64,000 nt of DNA, from contig NZ_NSJB01000009.1 in assembly GCF_002285265.1 (NCBI RefSeq), forward strand, positions 29,444-93,443, in the 5' to 3' direction. Position numbers and translations under genes: made by a program. Source of the stretch: Vandammella animalimorsus. GTDB lineage: Bacteria > Pseudomonadota > Gammaproteobacteria > Burkholderiales > Burkholderiaceae_C. This document shows positions 48,418-59,151 of the stretch, one piece after another (the stretch's first letter is position 1; the number at the start of each line of letters is the position of its first letter). The notes below the pieces were generated by a model. The model made no database searches and had not been told where the DNA came from. It was given only the letters and a program-made list of their open reading frames with translations.

Positions 48418-49683
48418 TCAAGCCAGGCTTGCCTGCTCGGCGAACTGCACCAGCGCATCCTCGCGGCCGGCCTCGCGGATGTGCGTGGGCAGGCCGATGC
48501 GGTTCATCAGGTTGATGAAGGGCTGGTAGGGCAGCTCTTCCACGTTGGCCATGGCGCGCACGTCCCACACGCCCTGGGCGATGAGCATGGCCGCGGCTGC
48601 GGCCGGCACGCCGGCGGTGTAGGAAATGCCCTGGCTGCCCACTTCGGCAAAGGCCTCGACGTGGTCGGCCACGTTGTAGATGAAGACCTCGCGCGGCTGG
48701 CCGTTCTTGACGCCCTTGAGCAGGTTGCCGATGCAGGTCTTGCCCACGTAGCCTGGGGCCAGCGAGGCCGGATCGGGCAGCACGGCCTTGACCAACTGCA
48801 GCGGCACGACGCTTTGGCCGTTGTCCAGCGTGACGGGCTTTTCCGACAGCAGGCCGATGTTGCGCAGCACGTTGAAGACGTTGATGTAGTGCTCGCCAAA
48901 GCCCATCCAGAAGCGGATGTTGGGCACGTTCAGGTTTTGCGACAGCGAGTGCAGCTCATCGTGACCTGTCAGGTAGGAGGTTTGCTGCCCGACCACGGGC
49001 AGATCGTCCGTGCGCTGCACCTCGAACATCTTGTTGGACTGCCACTGCCCCCCCTGCCAGGACCAGACCTGGCCGGTGAACTCGCGGAAGTTGATCTCCG
49101 GGTTGAAGTTGGTGGCGAAGTAGCGCCCGTGGCTGCCGGCGTTGATGTCGATGATGTCGATGGAGTCGACCTGGTCGAAGTATTCGTTGACGGCCAGCGC
49201 CGCATAGGCATTGACCACGCCGGGGTCGAAGCCGCAGCCGAGGATGGCCGTCACGCCGCGCTCGGCGCAGCGGGGCTTGCGCTTCCACTCGTGGTTGGCG
49301 TACCAGGGCGGGGTTTCGCAGATTTTGTCGGCATCCTCGTGGATGGCCGTGTCGATGTAGGCCGCGCCCGTTTCGATGCAGGCCTCCAGCACCGACATGT
49401 TGACGAAGGCATGGCCCAGGTTGATGACGATTTGCGCGCCGGTGCGCTCGATCAGCGCGCGCGTGGCTGCCGTGTCCATGGCGTCGAGCTGGTGCGCCTG
49501 CAGCACGCCCTGTGGATCCTGCAGCGAACCTTTCTCACGGATGCTGTCGATGATGGCGTGGCATTTGCCAATGGTGCGCGAGGCGATGTGAATGTCGCCC
49601 AGCAAACGGTTGTGCGCTGCGCACTTATGCGCCGCTACCTGCCCAACTCCACCAGCGCCGATGATCAAAACGTTCTTCTTCAT
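48418..49683 (-). CDS. Carboxynorspermidine/carboxyspermidine synthase (saccharopine dehydrogenase family)
   Basis: A 421-residue NAD(P)H-dependent reductase of the Lys9/saccharopine dehydrogenase family. The Rossmann motif VLIIGAGGVGQVAAHKCA opens the protein, GCGFDPGVVNAYA lies in the middle. It condenses aspartate semialdehyde with a diamine (putrescine or diaminopropane) to give a carboxylated polyamine. The gene downstream of nspC on the same strand codes for this enzyme, so the two catalyse consecutive steps. The ATG at 49683 (MKKNVLIIGAGG) is preferred over an upstream TTG. Which diamine is used cannot be told. Confidence 0.85.
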   Translation of the reverse strand: MKKNVLIIGAGGVGQVAAHKCAAHNRLLGDIHIASRTIGKCHAIIDSIREKGSLQDPQGVLQAHQLDAMDTAATRALIERTGAQIVINLGHAFVNMSVLEACIETGAAYIDTAIHEDADKICETPPWYANHEWKRKPRCAERGVTAILGCGFDPGVVNAYAALAVNEYFDQVDSIDIIDINAGSHGRYFATNFNPEINFREFTGQVWSWQGGQWQSNKMFEVQRTDDLPVVGQQTSYLTGHDELHSLSQNLNVPNIRFWMGFGEHYINVFNVLRNIGLLSEKPVTLDNGQSVVPLQLVKAVLPDPASLAPGYVGKTCIGNLLKGVKNGQPREVFIYNVADHVEAFAEVGSQGISYTAGVPAAAAAMLIAQGVWDVRAMANVEELPYQPFINLMNRIGLPTHIREAGREDALVQFAEQASLA

Positions 49684-49745
49684 TTCGCACAAAGCCCCCT
49701 GTAAACAGTGGTTGAAAAATCGCCATTCAGGCCCTCAGGCATGCC

Positions 49746-50873
49746 TCAGGAGAGGCTGCGCAGATAGTCCTCATAGCCAAAGGATTGCACCAGCTCCTCG
49801 CGGCCGTCCAGCCGGGCCACGACGATGCTGGGCATGGCCACGCCATTGAACCAGTTCTTCTTGACCATGGTGTAGCCGGCCGCGTCCTCGATGCTCAGAC
49901 GATCGCCCACCTGCAGCGGTCGCTCGAAGCGGAAGCTGCCGAAGATGTCGCCGGCCAGGCAGGTCTTGCCGCACACCAGGTATTCGTGCTCGCCGCGGTT
50001 GGGCTCGATGCGCGCGCTCAGGCCGTAGATCAGCAAGTCCAGCATGTGCGCCTCGGTGGAGCTGTCGACGATGGCCAGCGGCTTGCCGTTAAAGCCCACA
50101 TCCAGCACGCTGACCTCCAGCGTGGCGGCGCCGGCCACGGCGGCCTCGCCGGGCTCCAGATACACCTGCACGCCATGGCGCTGGGCGAAAGCCTTCAGGC
50201 GCTGCGCCAGCGCATCGAGCGGATAGCCCGGATCGGCGAAATGGATGCCGCCGCCCAGGCTGACCCACTGCACCTTGGCCAGCAGCGCGCCAAAGCGCGC
50301 CTCGATCTGGCCCAGCATGGCATCGAAGCTCTCGAAGCTACGGTTCTCGCAGTTGTTGTGGAACATCAGGCCCGAGAGCTGGCCCGCCACCTCGGCGATG
50401 CGCTGCGCATCGGCCTCGCCCAGCCGGCTGTGCGGGCGCGCCGGATCGGCCAGCAAATAGGGCGAATTGCTCACCCCTGGGTTGACCCGCAGGCCCACGG
50501 GCAGGCCCGCCGCAGCGGCGCGCGCGCCAAAGCGCTGCAACTGGCCCAGCGAGTTGAAGATGATCTTGTCGCTGTGCGCCAGCACCTCGTCGATCTCATG
50601 GTCGGCAAAGGCCACGCTGTAGGCATGCGTCTCGCCGCCGAACTTCTGCCGGCCCAGCTTGACTTCGTGCAGCGAGGACGAGGTCGTGCCCGCCAGATAC
50701 TGGCGCATCAGCGGGAACACCGACCAGGTCGAAAAGCACTTGAGCGCCAGCAGCGCCTTGGCGCCGGAGTGCTCGCACAGCTGCGCAATGCGCTGCATAT
50801 TGGCCAGCAGCCGCTGCTCATCGATGCGGTAGTAAGGGGTTGCGAACTGGGCGACAGGGGCGGTGGTGGGCAA
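49746..50873 (-). CDS. nspC: Carboxy(nor)spermidine decarboxylase
   Basis: A 375-residue PLP enzyme of the alanine racemase-fold decarboxylase family, which removes CO2 from carboxynorspermidine or carboxyspermidine. The PLP-lysine region is AKALLALKCFSTWSVF, and FHNNCENRSFESFD, GGGIHFADPGYP and VCGKTCLAGDIFG are the family motifs. The best start is a TTG at 50873, because AAGGAG lies ten bases upstream and the conserved sequence begins right after it. The frame is open up to 51149 but that stretch is not conserved-looking. It precedes the synthase gene by 62 bases. Confidence 0.87.
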   Translation of the reverse strand: MPTTAPVAQFATPYYRIDEQRLLANMQRIAQLCEHSGAKALLALKCFSTWSVFPLMRQYLAGTTSSSLHEVKLGRQKFGGETHAYSVAFADHEIDEVLAHSDKIIFNSLGQLQRFGARAAAAGLPVGLRVNPGVSNSPYLLADPARPHSRLGEADAQRIAEVAGQLSGLMFHNNCENRSFESFDAMLGQIEARFGALLAKVQWVSLGGGIHFADPGYPLDALAQRLKAFAQRHGVQVYLEPGEAAVAGAATLEVSVLDVGFNGKPLAIVDSSTEAHMLDLLIYGLSARIEPNRGEHEYLVCGKTCLAGDIFGSFRFERPLQVGDRLSIEDAAGYTMVKKNWFNGVAMPSIVVARLDGREELVQSFGYEDYLRSLS

Positions 50874-51148
50874 TTTGCTCTTGCTCCTTGGAAAAAGCGA
50901 TGCATCCAGCAGGCCGGCGGGCGGCCTGCGCGAAACAGGTGTGCGCTGCGGGCCCTGCACTGCGGGGCTGAAGGGAAGTGCGTTGCGGCCTGTGCCTTGG
51001 GCCAGTGCAGCCAGCCAAGCGGCCGGCGCAACAGCGCAGGCTGTGGTGACTTGGCCGCCTTGACCATTTGGGCGCGGCATGTGCGCCCCAGGCAAGCCCA
51101 CAGCAAAGCAACGACGGCCCAGCCTGCGCGGGCAGGGCCGCTGCGCCA

Positions 51149-51253
51149 TTACCAGACGATCAGCGCGCGCAGCGCGTGGTAGCTGCGCGCTGCCGCCAAC
51201 GACAGCGTGGCGTCACGCTCCCAGCGGTGGCTCGTGGTCAAGGCAAAAGTCAT
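51149..51253 (-). CDS. Possible 34-residue small protein or leader peptide
   Basis: ATG to TAA frame on the same strand as nspC, 275 bases upstream of its start. The product begins MTFALTTSHRWERDATLSLA and ends ALRALIVW. It has no clear ribosome binding site and I do not recognise it. Its place after a terminator and before a polyamine gene would suit a leader peptide, but chance is an equally good explanation. Confidence 0.2.
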   Translation of the reverse strand: MTFALTTSHRWERDATLSLAAARSYHALRALIVW

Positions 51254-51286
51254 GGCGTTGCATCAACCTGGTGGGCGAAAAGACAA

Positions 51287-51306
51287 ACGGGGCCGGCCGG
51301 CCCCGT
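51287..51306 (-). terminator. Perfect 20-base palindrome, probable terminator
   Basis: ACGGGGCCGGCCGGCCCCGT is its own reverse complement. On the minus strand it is followed by TTTGTCTTTT, which fits a rho-independent terminator for the 3-hydroxyisobutyryl-CoA hydrolase transcript ending at 51456. Confidence 0.7.
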
Positions 51307-51455
51307 GCGGATGGCTGCGGGCTTTGCGCAGCCTGCAAAGCCGGGCATTTTACCCGAGAGCCTGCCTTGCAAGCCATCGCGCCGCACGCACCCCCAGGAT
51401 CCGGGGGTCATGCGGGCACTTGGAGGTCAGGCCTCGAGAGCTGCCCAAGGCCTGG

Positions 51456-52568
51456 TCAATCCAGCGCCGCCAGCGGGTGAGCCGCCGCTGGCCAGGGGCT
51501 GTCGAAGAATGCCGCCACCTCGCGCTCGTCCACCTCCTCGATGCGCGCGGGCTTCCACTGCGGCTGGTGGTCCTTGTCCACCGCCAGCGCGCGAATGCCC
51601 TCGATGGTCTCGCTGTTCTTCTGGCGCTCATCGCGCAGGTAGAAGCAGTGGCGCACCAGGTCGCGCTCCATGCGCAGGTCCTCGGCCAGGCTGAGCTGGC
51701 GGCCGCGGCGGATTTGCTCCAGCACCACGTGCAGCATCAGCGGCGAGCGCTTGCGCAGCGTCTGCGCCGTCTCGGCCGCCCAGGCGGCCTCGCCGTCTGC
51801 ATGGGCGCCGCCCTCCAGGGCCTCGATGATGGCCTTGACGCTGCCCAGGCCGAAGATGCGGTCGATCGCCTCGCGCTGGGCGCTGGCTGGGCTTTCGGGC
51901 GCAGCGGCAAACTGCTGGCGCACGTAGTCGCTGACGGCCTGGGAGTTGGCAAACTCACCGGCCAGGCCATCCCACAGCGCAGCCAGCCGCTCGGCGGGCA
52001 CGAAGCCATCGGCCAGGCCAAAGGCCAGCGCATCGCCCGCGCCGATCACGTTGCCCACCAGGGCCAGGTATTCGCCCACGTGGCCCGGCGCACGGCTGAG
52101 GAAGTAGCCGCCGCCCACGTCCGGGAACAGGCCAATGCCGGTCTCGGGCATGGCCATCTTGGTGCGCTCGGTGACGATGCGCAGATCCGCGCCCTGCGAG
52201 ATGCCCATGCCGCCGCCCATGACGATGCCGTCCATGAAAGCGATGTAGGGCTTGCCCAGGTGGTGCGTGAGGTGGTTGAGCTGGTATTCCTCGGTGAAGA
52301 AATCCTCCAGCTGCGGGTTGCCATCGCAGCCGGCGCGGTGCAAAAAGCGGATGTCGCCGCCGGCGCAGAACGCCCCGAATGGCCCCTCGCGCCCATTGCC
52401 GCGAATGGCGATGGCCAGCACGGCCGGATCATCGCGCCAGGCCTGCAGCACGCGGGCCAGCTCGCGCACCATGCCCAGCGACAGCGCATTGAGCGCCTTG
52501 GGGCGGTTGAGGGTGATGAAGCCGGTCTTGCCACGGACTTCGGCCAGGATTTCTGGGCAATCGCTCAT
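51456..52568 (-). CDS. 3-hydroxyisobutyryl-CoA hydrolase / enoyl-CoA hydratase family
   Basis: A 370-residue crotonase-fold enzyme whose length and C-terminal extension fit 3-hydroxyisobutyryl-CoA hydrolase of valine breakdown. Oxyanion-hole motifs are GAFCAGGDIRFL and IVMGGGMGISQGADLRI; the catalytic region is MPETGIGLFPDVGGGYFLSR with Glu and Asp in the hydrolase positions. The ATG at 52568 has AAGGAG ten bases upstream. No other valine pathway gene is beside it. Ordinary enoyl-CoA hydratase activity cannot be fully excluded. Confidence 0.88.
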   Translation of the reverse strand: MSDCPEILAEVRGKTGFITLNRPKALNALSLGMVRELARVLQAWRDDPAVLAIAIRGNGREGPFGAFCAGGDIRFLHRAGCDGNPQLEDFFTEEYQLNHLTHHLGKPYIAFMDGIVMGGGMGISQGADLRIVTERTKMAMPETGIGLFPDVGGGYFLSRAPGHVGEYLALVGNVIGAGDALAFGLADGFVPAERLAALWDGLAGEFANSQAVSDYVRQQFAAAPESPASAQREAIDRIFGLGSVKAIIEALEGGAHADGEAAWAAETAQTLRKRSPLMLHVVLEQIRRGRQLSLAEDLRMERDLVRHCFYLRDERQKNSETIEGIRALAVDKDHQPQWKPARIEEVDEREVAAFFDSPWPAAAHPLAALD

Positions 52569-52659
52569 GCGGTCGTCTCCTTAATGGTGGTTCACAAGTC
52601 AAGCAAAGCCGCCGATTATGCAGGCTGCCCGGCCCTTGCAAGCCCGATAATCGCGCGCC

Positions 52660-53421
52660 ATGCAAGAGTGGCTCATCGTTTCGTTCGCATCGCTGTTTGC
52701 CGGCTTTGTCGACTCCATCGTCGGCGGCGGCGGCCTGGTGCTGCTGCCCACCCTGTTTGCCGTCTATCCGCTGGCCTCGCCGGCCACGCTGGGCGGCACG
52801 AACAAGACCGGCGCCATCTTCGGCACCAGCTTCGCGGCCTGGAAGTACGCGCGGCGCGTGCGCTTTGACTGGGCCGTGCTGCTGCCGGCCGTGGCCTGCG
52901 CCTTCGCCGGCGCCATGCTCGGCGCCTGGGCGGTGACGGTGGCCTCGGCCGAGCTGGTGCGCAAGCTGCTGCCCTTCGTGCTGCTGGCCGTGCTGCTCTA
53001 CACCCTGTACAAAAAAGACTTGGGCAGCCAGCACCAGCCGCGCGGCAGCACAGGCGGCCAGGCCGCGCTGGCCTGCGCCCTGGGGCTGACGATTGGCTTT
53101 TACGACGGCTTCTTCGGCCCGGGCACCGGCAGCTTCTTCGTGTTCGCGCTGGTGCGCCTGCTGGGCTACGACTTCCTCAACGCCTCGGCCAGCGCCAAGC
53201 TGCTGAACATCGCCACCAACTGCGCCTCGATCTTGCTGCTGGGCCTGGGCGGCTACATCTGGTGGCACCTGACGGTGCCGCTGGCGCTGGCCAACGTGCT
53301 GGGCAGCATGCTGGGCACGTTCATGGCGCTGCGCTATGGCTCGGGCTTCGTGCGCTGGATCTTCGTGGCTGTGGTCTCGCTGCTGATCGTCCGCTCGCTC
53401 TGGGATGCCTTTTTGCGCTGA
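52660..53421 (+). CDS. TSUP (TauE/SafE) family membrane permease
   Basis: A 253-residue inner-membrane protein with about eight helices. Family motifs include DSIVGGGGLVLLPTLFA in the first half and the matching IGFYDGFFGPGTGSFFVFAL in the second, plus ATLGGTNKTGAIFGTSFA. Members move sulfite, sulfoacetate or related organic anions; substrate is unknown here. It is divergent from the hydrolase gene by 91 bases and is followed on the same strand by the DJ-1-like gene. Confidence 0.88.
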   Translation: MQEWLIVSFASLFAGFVDSIVGGGGLVLLPTLFAVYPLASPATLGGTNKTGAIFGTSFAAWKYARRVRFDWAVLLPAVACAFAGAMLGAWAVTVASAELVRKLLPFVLLAVLLYTLYKKDLGSQHQPRGSTGGQAALACALGLTIGFYDGFFGPGTGSFFVFALVRLLGYDFLNASASAKLLNIATNCASILLLGLGGYIWWHLTVPLALANVLGSMLGTFMALRYGSGFVRWIFVAVVSLLIVRSLWDAFLR

Positions 53422-53522
53422 TGGCACAGCTCGGGCGCAGGCGGTGGCGCTCTTGCGCCGCCGCAGCGCATGGGCCGATAGTGCCGCGCCATGAACGGAC
53501 CGTGCATTGCGAGGGGACAACC

Positions 53523-54110
53523 ATGGATTGCTATTGCCTGCTGTTTGCCGACTACGACGCGCTGGACTTGATGGGGCCGGTGGAGATGCTGCAGCACGCA
53601 GGCGCGAGCTTGCACTATGTGTCGCAGCACGGCGGGCTGGTGCGCAGCCGCGCTGGCTTCGAGGTGATGACGACGGCGCTGACAACGCTGCCGGCGCAGG
53701 CGCTGCTGCTGGTGCCTGGCGGCCAGGGCACGCGGGCGCTGGTGCAGGATGCGCATTTCCTGCAGGCACTGCGCCAGTGGGTGACGCAGGCGCACACGGT
53801 GCTTTCGGTGTGCACGGGCGCGGCGCTGCTGGCGGCCACCGGGGCGCTGGACGGGCTGCGCGCCACGAGCAACAAGAAAGCCTTTGCCTGGGTGCAAGGC
53901 TGCGGCCCCCAGGTGCTGTGGCAGCCGCGCGCGCGCTGGGTGCAGGCCGGCAAGTTCCACACCTCTTCGGGCGTGTCAGCAGGCATGGACATGGCCCTGG
54001 CCTTCATTGCCGGGCGCTGCGGCCTGGAAGAAGCCCGGCGCATCGCCCGGCATTGTGAGTACCTCTGGAGCGAGAACCCACAGGACGACCCGTTCGCCGC
54101 GCCGCTGTGA
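53523..54110 (+). CDS. DJ-1/PfpI family protein
   Basis: A 195-residue class I glutamine amidotransferase-like protein. The nucleophile elbow with cysteine is VLSVCTGAALLAATGAL (about residue 100), and the Glu-type acidic residue lies in LMGPVEMLQHAG. The histidine region is GKFHTSSGVSAGMDM. Activity (isonitrile hydratase, glyoxalase-like or chaperone) cannot be assigned. The ATG at 53523 has GAGGGG nine bases upstream; the frame extends upstream through the TSUP gene but is a shadow there. It converges with mrdA across 46 bases. Confidence 0.85.
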   Translation: MDCYCLLFADYDALDLMGPVEMLQHAGASLHYVSQHGGLVRSRAGFEVMTTALTTLPAQALLLVPGGQGTRALVQDAHFLQALRQWVTQAHTVLSVCTGAALLAATGALDGLRATSNKKAFAWVQGCGPQVLWQPRARWVQAGKFHTSSGVSAGMDMALAFIAGRCGLEEARRIARHCEYLWSENPQDDPFAAPL

Positions 54111-54156
54111 GGCCGCAGCCGCCTACGGCTCGCGGTGATGCGCGCCGAGAAAGCCT

Positions 54157-56175
54157 TCAAGGCGCTGGCGGGCCATGCTGCCAGGGCTCCAGACTGTGCT
54201 GGGCGGCGCTGCGGCCCAGCGTGTGCAGCGGCAGTACGGCCGCGTCCATGGCCACTTCATCGACCCGCCTGGGCTGGCCCAGCGGCGCGGCCGTGGCGCG
54301 GCCGGCCTGCACGGCGGCGATGTCTTCGGCGCTGGGGTAGAGGCCTGCGAGCCAGTAGTCCATCACGCGCCGCGCGATGGGGGCGGCGTGGGCCGCGCCA
54401 AAGCCGGCGTTTTCGACGATGACGGCCACGGCAATCTGCGGCTTTTCCAGCGGCGCAAAGGCGATGTAGAGCGAGTGGTCGCGCTGGTGCTCGGCCAGCT
54501 TGGCGGCGTTGTAGCGCTCGCGCTGGCCGACGGAGGCGGCCTGGGCCGTGCCGGTCTTGCCGGCCGAGCGATACGGCGCGCCAGCGAACACGCGCCGCGA
54601 GGTGCCGCGCAGCACCACGCCTTCCATGCCCTCGGCGATTACGCGCAGGTGCTCGGGCCGGTAGCCCAAATCCACCCCGGCGGGCTGCTCGATGGCCAAT
54701 AGCTCGTTGCGGGTCACATCCAGGCGGCTTTTGGCCAGGTGCGGCCGGTGGCTGATGCCGCCGTTGGCCAGCGTGGCCGTGGCATGGGCCAGCTGCAGCA
54801 TGGTGAAGCTGTTGTAGCCCTGGCCGATGCCCAGCGAGACGGTGTCTCCGGGGATCCAGCTCTTGCGCCGCGGATCGCTGAAGGCGTTGCGCTTCCATTC
54901 GCGGTTGGGCAGGATGCCGCGGCTTTCGCCGTTGAGGTCGATGCCGGTGAGCTGGCCAAAGCCCAGCGGTTTCATGAAGTCGTGGATTTTCTCCACGCCC
55001 ATTTCATAGGCCAGCGAGTAGTAGTAGACGTTGCTCGAGCGCGTGATGCTGCGGCGCATGTCCACCGGGCCCAGCGCCGCGCCGCTGCGGTAGCGGTGGC
55101 CGGCCAGGGTCCAGGTGCCGCCGTCCTGGATGACGGTGCTGGCGCTGCGCGCGCCGGTCTCCAGCGCGGCCAGGGCCATGAAGGGCTTGTAGGTCGAGCC
55201 CGGCGGGTAGGTGCCGCGCAGCGCGCGGTTGAACAGCGGCCGGTCGATGGATTCGTTCAGGGCCTGCCAGTTTTCCTGGTCGATGCCTTCGACGAACAGA
55301 TTGGGGTTGAAGGTCGGCATGCTGACCATGGCCAGGATTTCGCCATTGCCCGGGTCGATGGCCACCAGCGCGCCGCGGCGCTCGCCAAAGAGCTCCTCGA
55401 CCAGGCGCTGCAGCTTGATGTCCAGCGACAGCACGACGGTGTTGCCCGCACGCGCCGGGGAGCTGTCCATGACGCGCAGCGGCCGGCCTGCCGAGGAGCG
55501 CTCGAGCTGCTCCACGCCGGTGATGCCGTGCAGCTCGCCCTCGTAGCTGTCCTCGATGCCGAGCTTGCCGATGTGGGTCGAGCCGCGGTAATTGGCCTCC
55601 TCGTCGCGCTCCTCGATGCGTTCGAGGTTTTGCTGCGTGATGCGGCCGATGTAGCCGATCACGTGGCTGGCGGTGTTGCCCATGGGGTAGGTGCGAAACA
55701 GCCGCGCGGCCACCTGCACGCCAGGAAAGCGCCAGCTCTGCGCGGCAAAGCGCGCCACCTCCTCGTCGCTGAGCTGGGTGCGGATGGGCAGCGAATCGTA
55801 GCGCCCGGCCTCGCTGCGCAGGCGCTCGAAGCGGCGCCGATGGATGGGCTGGATGTCCACCAGCTCGGCCAACTCGTTGATGGTCTGCTCCAGGTTGCGC
55901 ACCCGCGCCGGCGAGATCTCCAGCGTATAGGCCGAGTAGTTGCCCGCCAGCAGCACGCCGTTGCGATCGACGATGTTGCCCCGGTAGGGCACGATGGGCA
56001 CCACCGCCGTGCGGTTGCTCTCGGCGCGCTCCTGGAACTCCTCGTGGCGCAGCACCTGCAGGTAATAGGCCCGGCTGGCCAGCACCAGCATGCCGGCAAG
56101 CACCAGCAAGGCCATGAAGACGATGCGGCCGGTGAAGCGGCCGGCATCGTTTTTCTCCTCCTCGAAGCCGGTCAT
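54157..56175 (-). CDS. mrdA: Penicillin-binding protein 2 (elongasome transpeptidase)
   Basis: A 672-residue class B PBP. One N-terminal helix (VFMALLVLAGMLVLASRAYY), the PBP dimerisation domain (GNIVDRNGVLLAGNYSAYTL) and the transpeptidase domain with SxxK in GSTYKPFMAL, SxN in SSNVYYYS and KTGTA. It cross-links peptidoglycan on the periplasmic face during side-wall growth. It overlaps mreD by four bases. The C-terminus is about 40 residues longer than E. coli PBP2. No rodA follows. Confidence 0.96.
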   Translation of the reverse strand: MTGFEEEKNDAGRFTGRIVFMALLVLAGMLVLASRAYYLQVLRHEEFQERAESNRTAVVPIVPYRGNIVDRNGVLLAGNYSAYTLEISPARVRNLEQTINELAELVDIQPIHRRRFERLRSEAGRYDSLPIRTQLSDEEVARFAAQSWRFPGVQVAARLFRTYPMGNTASHVIGYIGRITQQNLERIEERDEEANYRGSTHIGKLGIEDSYEGELHGITGVEQLERSSAGRPLRVMDSSPARAGNTVVLSLDIKLQRLVEELFGERRGALVAIDPGNGEILAMVSMPTFNPNLFVEGIDQENWQALNESIDRPLFNRALRGTYPPGSTYKPFMALAALETGARSASTVIQDGGTWTLAGHRYRSGAALGPVDMRRSITRSSNVYYYSLAYEMGVEKIHDFMKPLGFGQLTGIDLNGESRGILPNREWKRNAFSDPRRKSWIPGDTVSLGIGQGYNSFTMLQLAHATATLANGGISHRPHLAKSRLDVTRNELLAIEQPAGVDLGYRPEHLRVIAEGMEGVVLRGTSRRVFAGAPYRSAGKTGTAQAASVGQRERYNAAKLAEHQRDHSLYIAFAPLEKPQIAVAVIVENAGFGAAHAAPIARRVMDYWLAGLYPSAEDIAAVQAGRATAAPLGQPRRVDEVAMDAAVLPLHTLGRSAAQHSLEPWQHGPPAP

Positions 56176-56696
56176 AGCGGGCGCCGCTCTTTTTCCGTCA
56201 AGGGGCTGAGCTGCGGCGCCAGCAGCCAGCGGCGCACCAGCGGCCACAGCAGGGCCTGCAGCAGCGGGGCCAGAAACACCAGCGAGGACGGCCAGATGCG
56301 GCTGGACAGCCAGCCCAGGCAGGCCTGCAGGAAGCTGACGACGAAAAACGGCAGCAACAGCAAGATGGCCTGCTGCATGCCGCCCTGATACCAGAGCAGG
56401 CGGTTCTGCGCCGCCTGCACCCAGAACACGGCCACGATATAGGCCAGCGCGTGCTGGCCCAGCAAGCTGGCGTGCAGCACATCCACCGCCACGCCCAGCA
56501 CAAAGGCCATGCCGATGCCCACGCGCTGGGGCTGGTGCAAGGCCCAGAAGCACAGCACCAGCAGCAGCACATCAGGGAACCACGGCACCTGGCCCATGGG
56601 CAGGGCCTGCAGGCACAGCGCGGCCAGCAGGCTGGCTGCAATGAACACCGGCCTGGCCGGGCGCAGGATTTGCTCGGTGCGGTGAATGCTGGACAT
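56172..56696 (-). CDS. mreD: Rod shape-determining protein MreD
   Basis: A 174-residue membrane protein with about five helices, starting MSSIHRTEQILRPARPVFIA. It has the family pattern WFPDVLLLVLCFWALHQPQR and a charged loop. It links MreC to the PBP2/RodA complex. It overlaps mrdA by four bases and lies five bases after mreC. Confidence 0.92.
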   Translation of the reverse strand: MSSIHRTEQILRPARPVFIAASLLAALCLQALPMGQVPWFPDVLLLVLCFWALHQPQRVGIGMAFVLGVAVDVLHASLLGQHALAYIVAVFWVQAAQNRLLWYQGGMQQAILLLLPFFVVSFLQACLGWLSSRIWPSSLVFLAPLLQALLWPLVRRWLLAPQLSPLTEKERRPL

Positions 56697-56701
56697 GTGG
56701 C

Positions 56702-57652
56702 CTACCTCCCTGCGGCCCTGGCAGAGCCGGCCTGCCCGGGGCCCGCAGTGGCTGGGGCGAGGGGCTCTGGCGGCAGCTGTGGGGGCTCGGGCCCGTGCTC
56801 GCCATACAGGCCCACGGGCTCGAGCACCATCACATAGCGGGCGCTTTGCACCTGGGCCAGGGCCTGGGCAAAGATGCGAATGAACGGGGCGTCGCTGTGC
56901 GTTTCGACGAAATCGACCGTGCCCACGGGCACGCCCGGCGGATAGTAGCCATCGATGCCGCTGGTGACCAGCACATCGCCCTCCTGCACGTCCGAGCCGG
57001 CGGGCACGAAGCGCAGCTCCATGCGCCCGCCGCTGCTGGCCGCGCGCACCCCGGATGCCACCATGCGCAGCCCGGTGCGCAGGCTCATCACCGGCACGCT
57101 CTGGTCGCGATCGGTGACCACGCGCACCTCACTGGAGAAGGGAAAGACCTGGGTGACCTGGCCAAGCACGCCAAACGAGTCGAGCACCGGCGCGCCGGGG
57201 CGCACGCCCGCCAACTGCCCTTTGTCGATGACCAGCCGGTTGGTATAGGGGTCGGGCGCGGCATAGGCCACTTCGGCCGACAAGGCCTTGGTGGAGACGC
57301 GCGCGCGCAACTCCAGCAGGCCGCGCAGGCTTTCGTTCTCGCGCTCCAGATATTCAACGTGGTTGACCCGCTCGGCCAGCGCCATGGCTTCGCGCTGCGC
57401 CTGCTGCGCCTGCTCTTGCGCCTGGCGCAAATCCTGCGTGTAGCCCGCCAGCGCATGCCAGGCCTGCACGGGCTGGGCCATCAGCCATTGCAGCGGATAG
57501 ACCGCCGTGCCCACGGCCTGGCGCAGCGGCCCGGCGACCTGGAAGCGCCCATCGACGACCATCAGCAAGATGGCCAGCGCGCCGAACACCAGCAGCTTCG
57601 CCGCCGGCGTGGTGCCATCGGTGAAGATGCGTGGCGTGCGGCGCTCGAACAT
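56702..57652 (-). CDS. mreC: Rod shape-determining protein MreC
   Basis: A 316-residue protein with one N-terminal helix (LLVFGALAILLMVVDGRFQ), a Gln/Ala/Glu coiled coil (residues ~70-115) and the MreC beta-barrel domain (RLVIDKGQLAGVRPGAPVLD, QVFPFSSEVRVVTDRDQSVP). It binds PBP2 and relays MreB to the wall enzymes. The C-terminal Pro-rich tail of ~30 residues is variable in the family. It follows mreB by 107 bases. Confidence 0.95.
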   Translation of the reverse strand: MFERRTPRIFTDGTTPAAKLLVFGALAILLMVVDGRFQVAGPLRQAVGTAVYPLQWLMAQPVQAWHALAGYTQDLRQAQEQAQQAQREAMALAERVNHVEYLERENESLRGLLELRARVSTKALSAEVAYAAPDPYTNRLVIDKGQLAGVRPGAPVLDSFGVLGQVTQVFPFSSEVRVVTDRDQSVPVMSLRTGLRMVASGVRAASSGGRMELRFVPAGSDVQEGDVLVTSGIDGYYPPGVPVGTVDFVETHSDAPFIRIFAQALAQVQSARYVMVLEPVGLYGEHGPEPPQLPPEPLAPATAGPGQAGSARAAGR

Positions 57653-57759
57653 GATGGCCGGCTATCGGAGAGTGTGAATCAATGCCCGGGCGCGCACGGA
57701 TGCGCCCAGGCGCGGCGGCTGCAAAAGGCGCACAGCGCTGCGGCCATGGGCCCCACCCA

Positions 57760-59151
<1,392 letters not shown>

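Larger units (their letters stand above)
50874..51455. other. Gene-poor interval upstream of nspC
   Basis: 582 bases with only one weak small reading frame (51149-51253, minus) and a perfect palindrome with terminator features (51287-51306). The rest shows no supported gene on either strand. The nspC promoter should lie here. Confidence 0.5.

Noticed and set aside
53262..53522. Upstream extension of the DJ-1-like frame
   Set aside because: It is a shifted-frame shadow of the TSUP gene; the ATG at 53523 has a good ribosome binding site and the normal family N-terminus.
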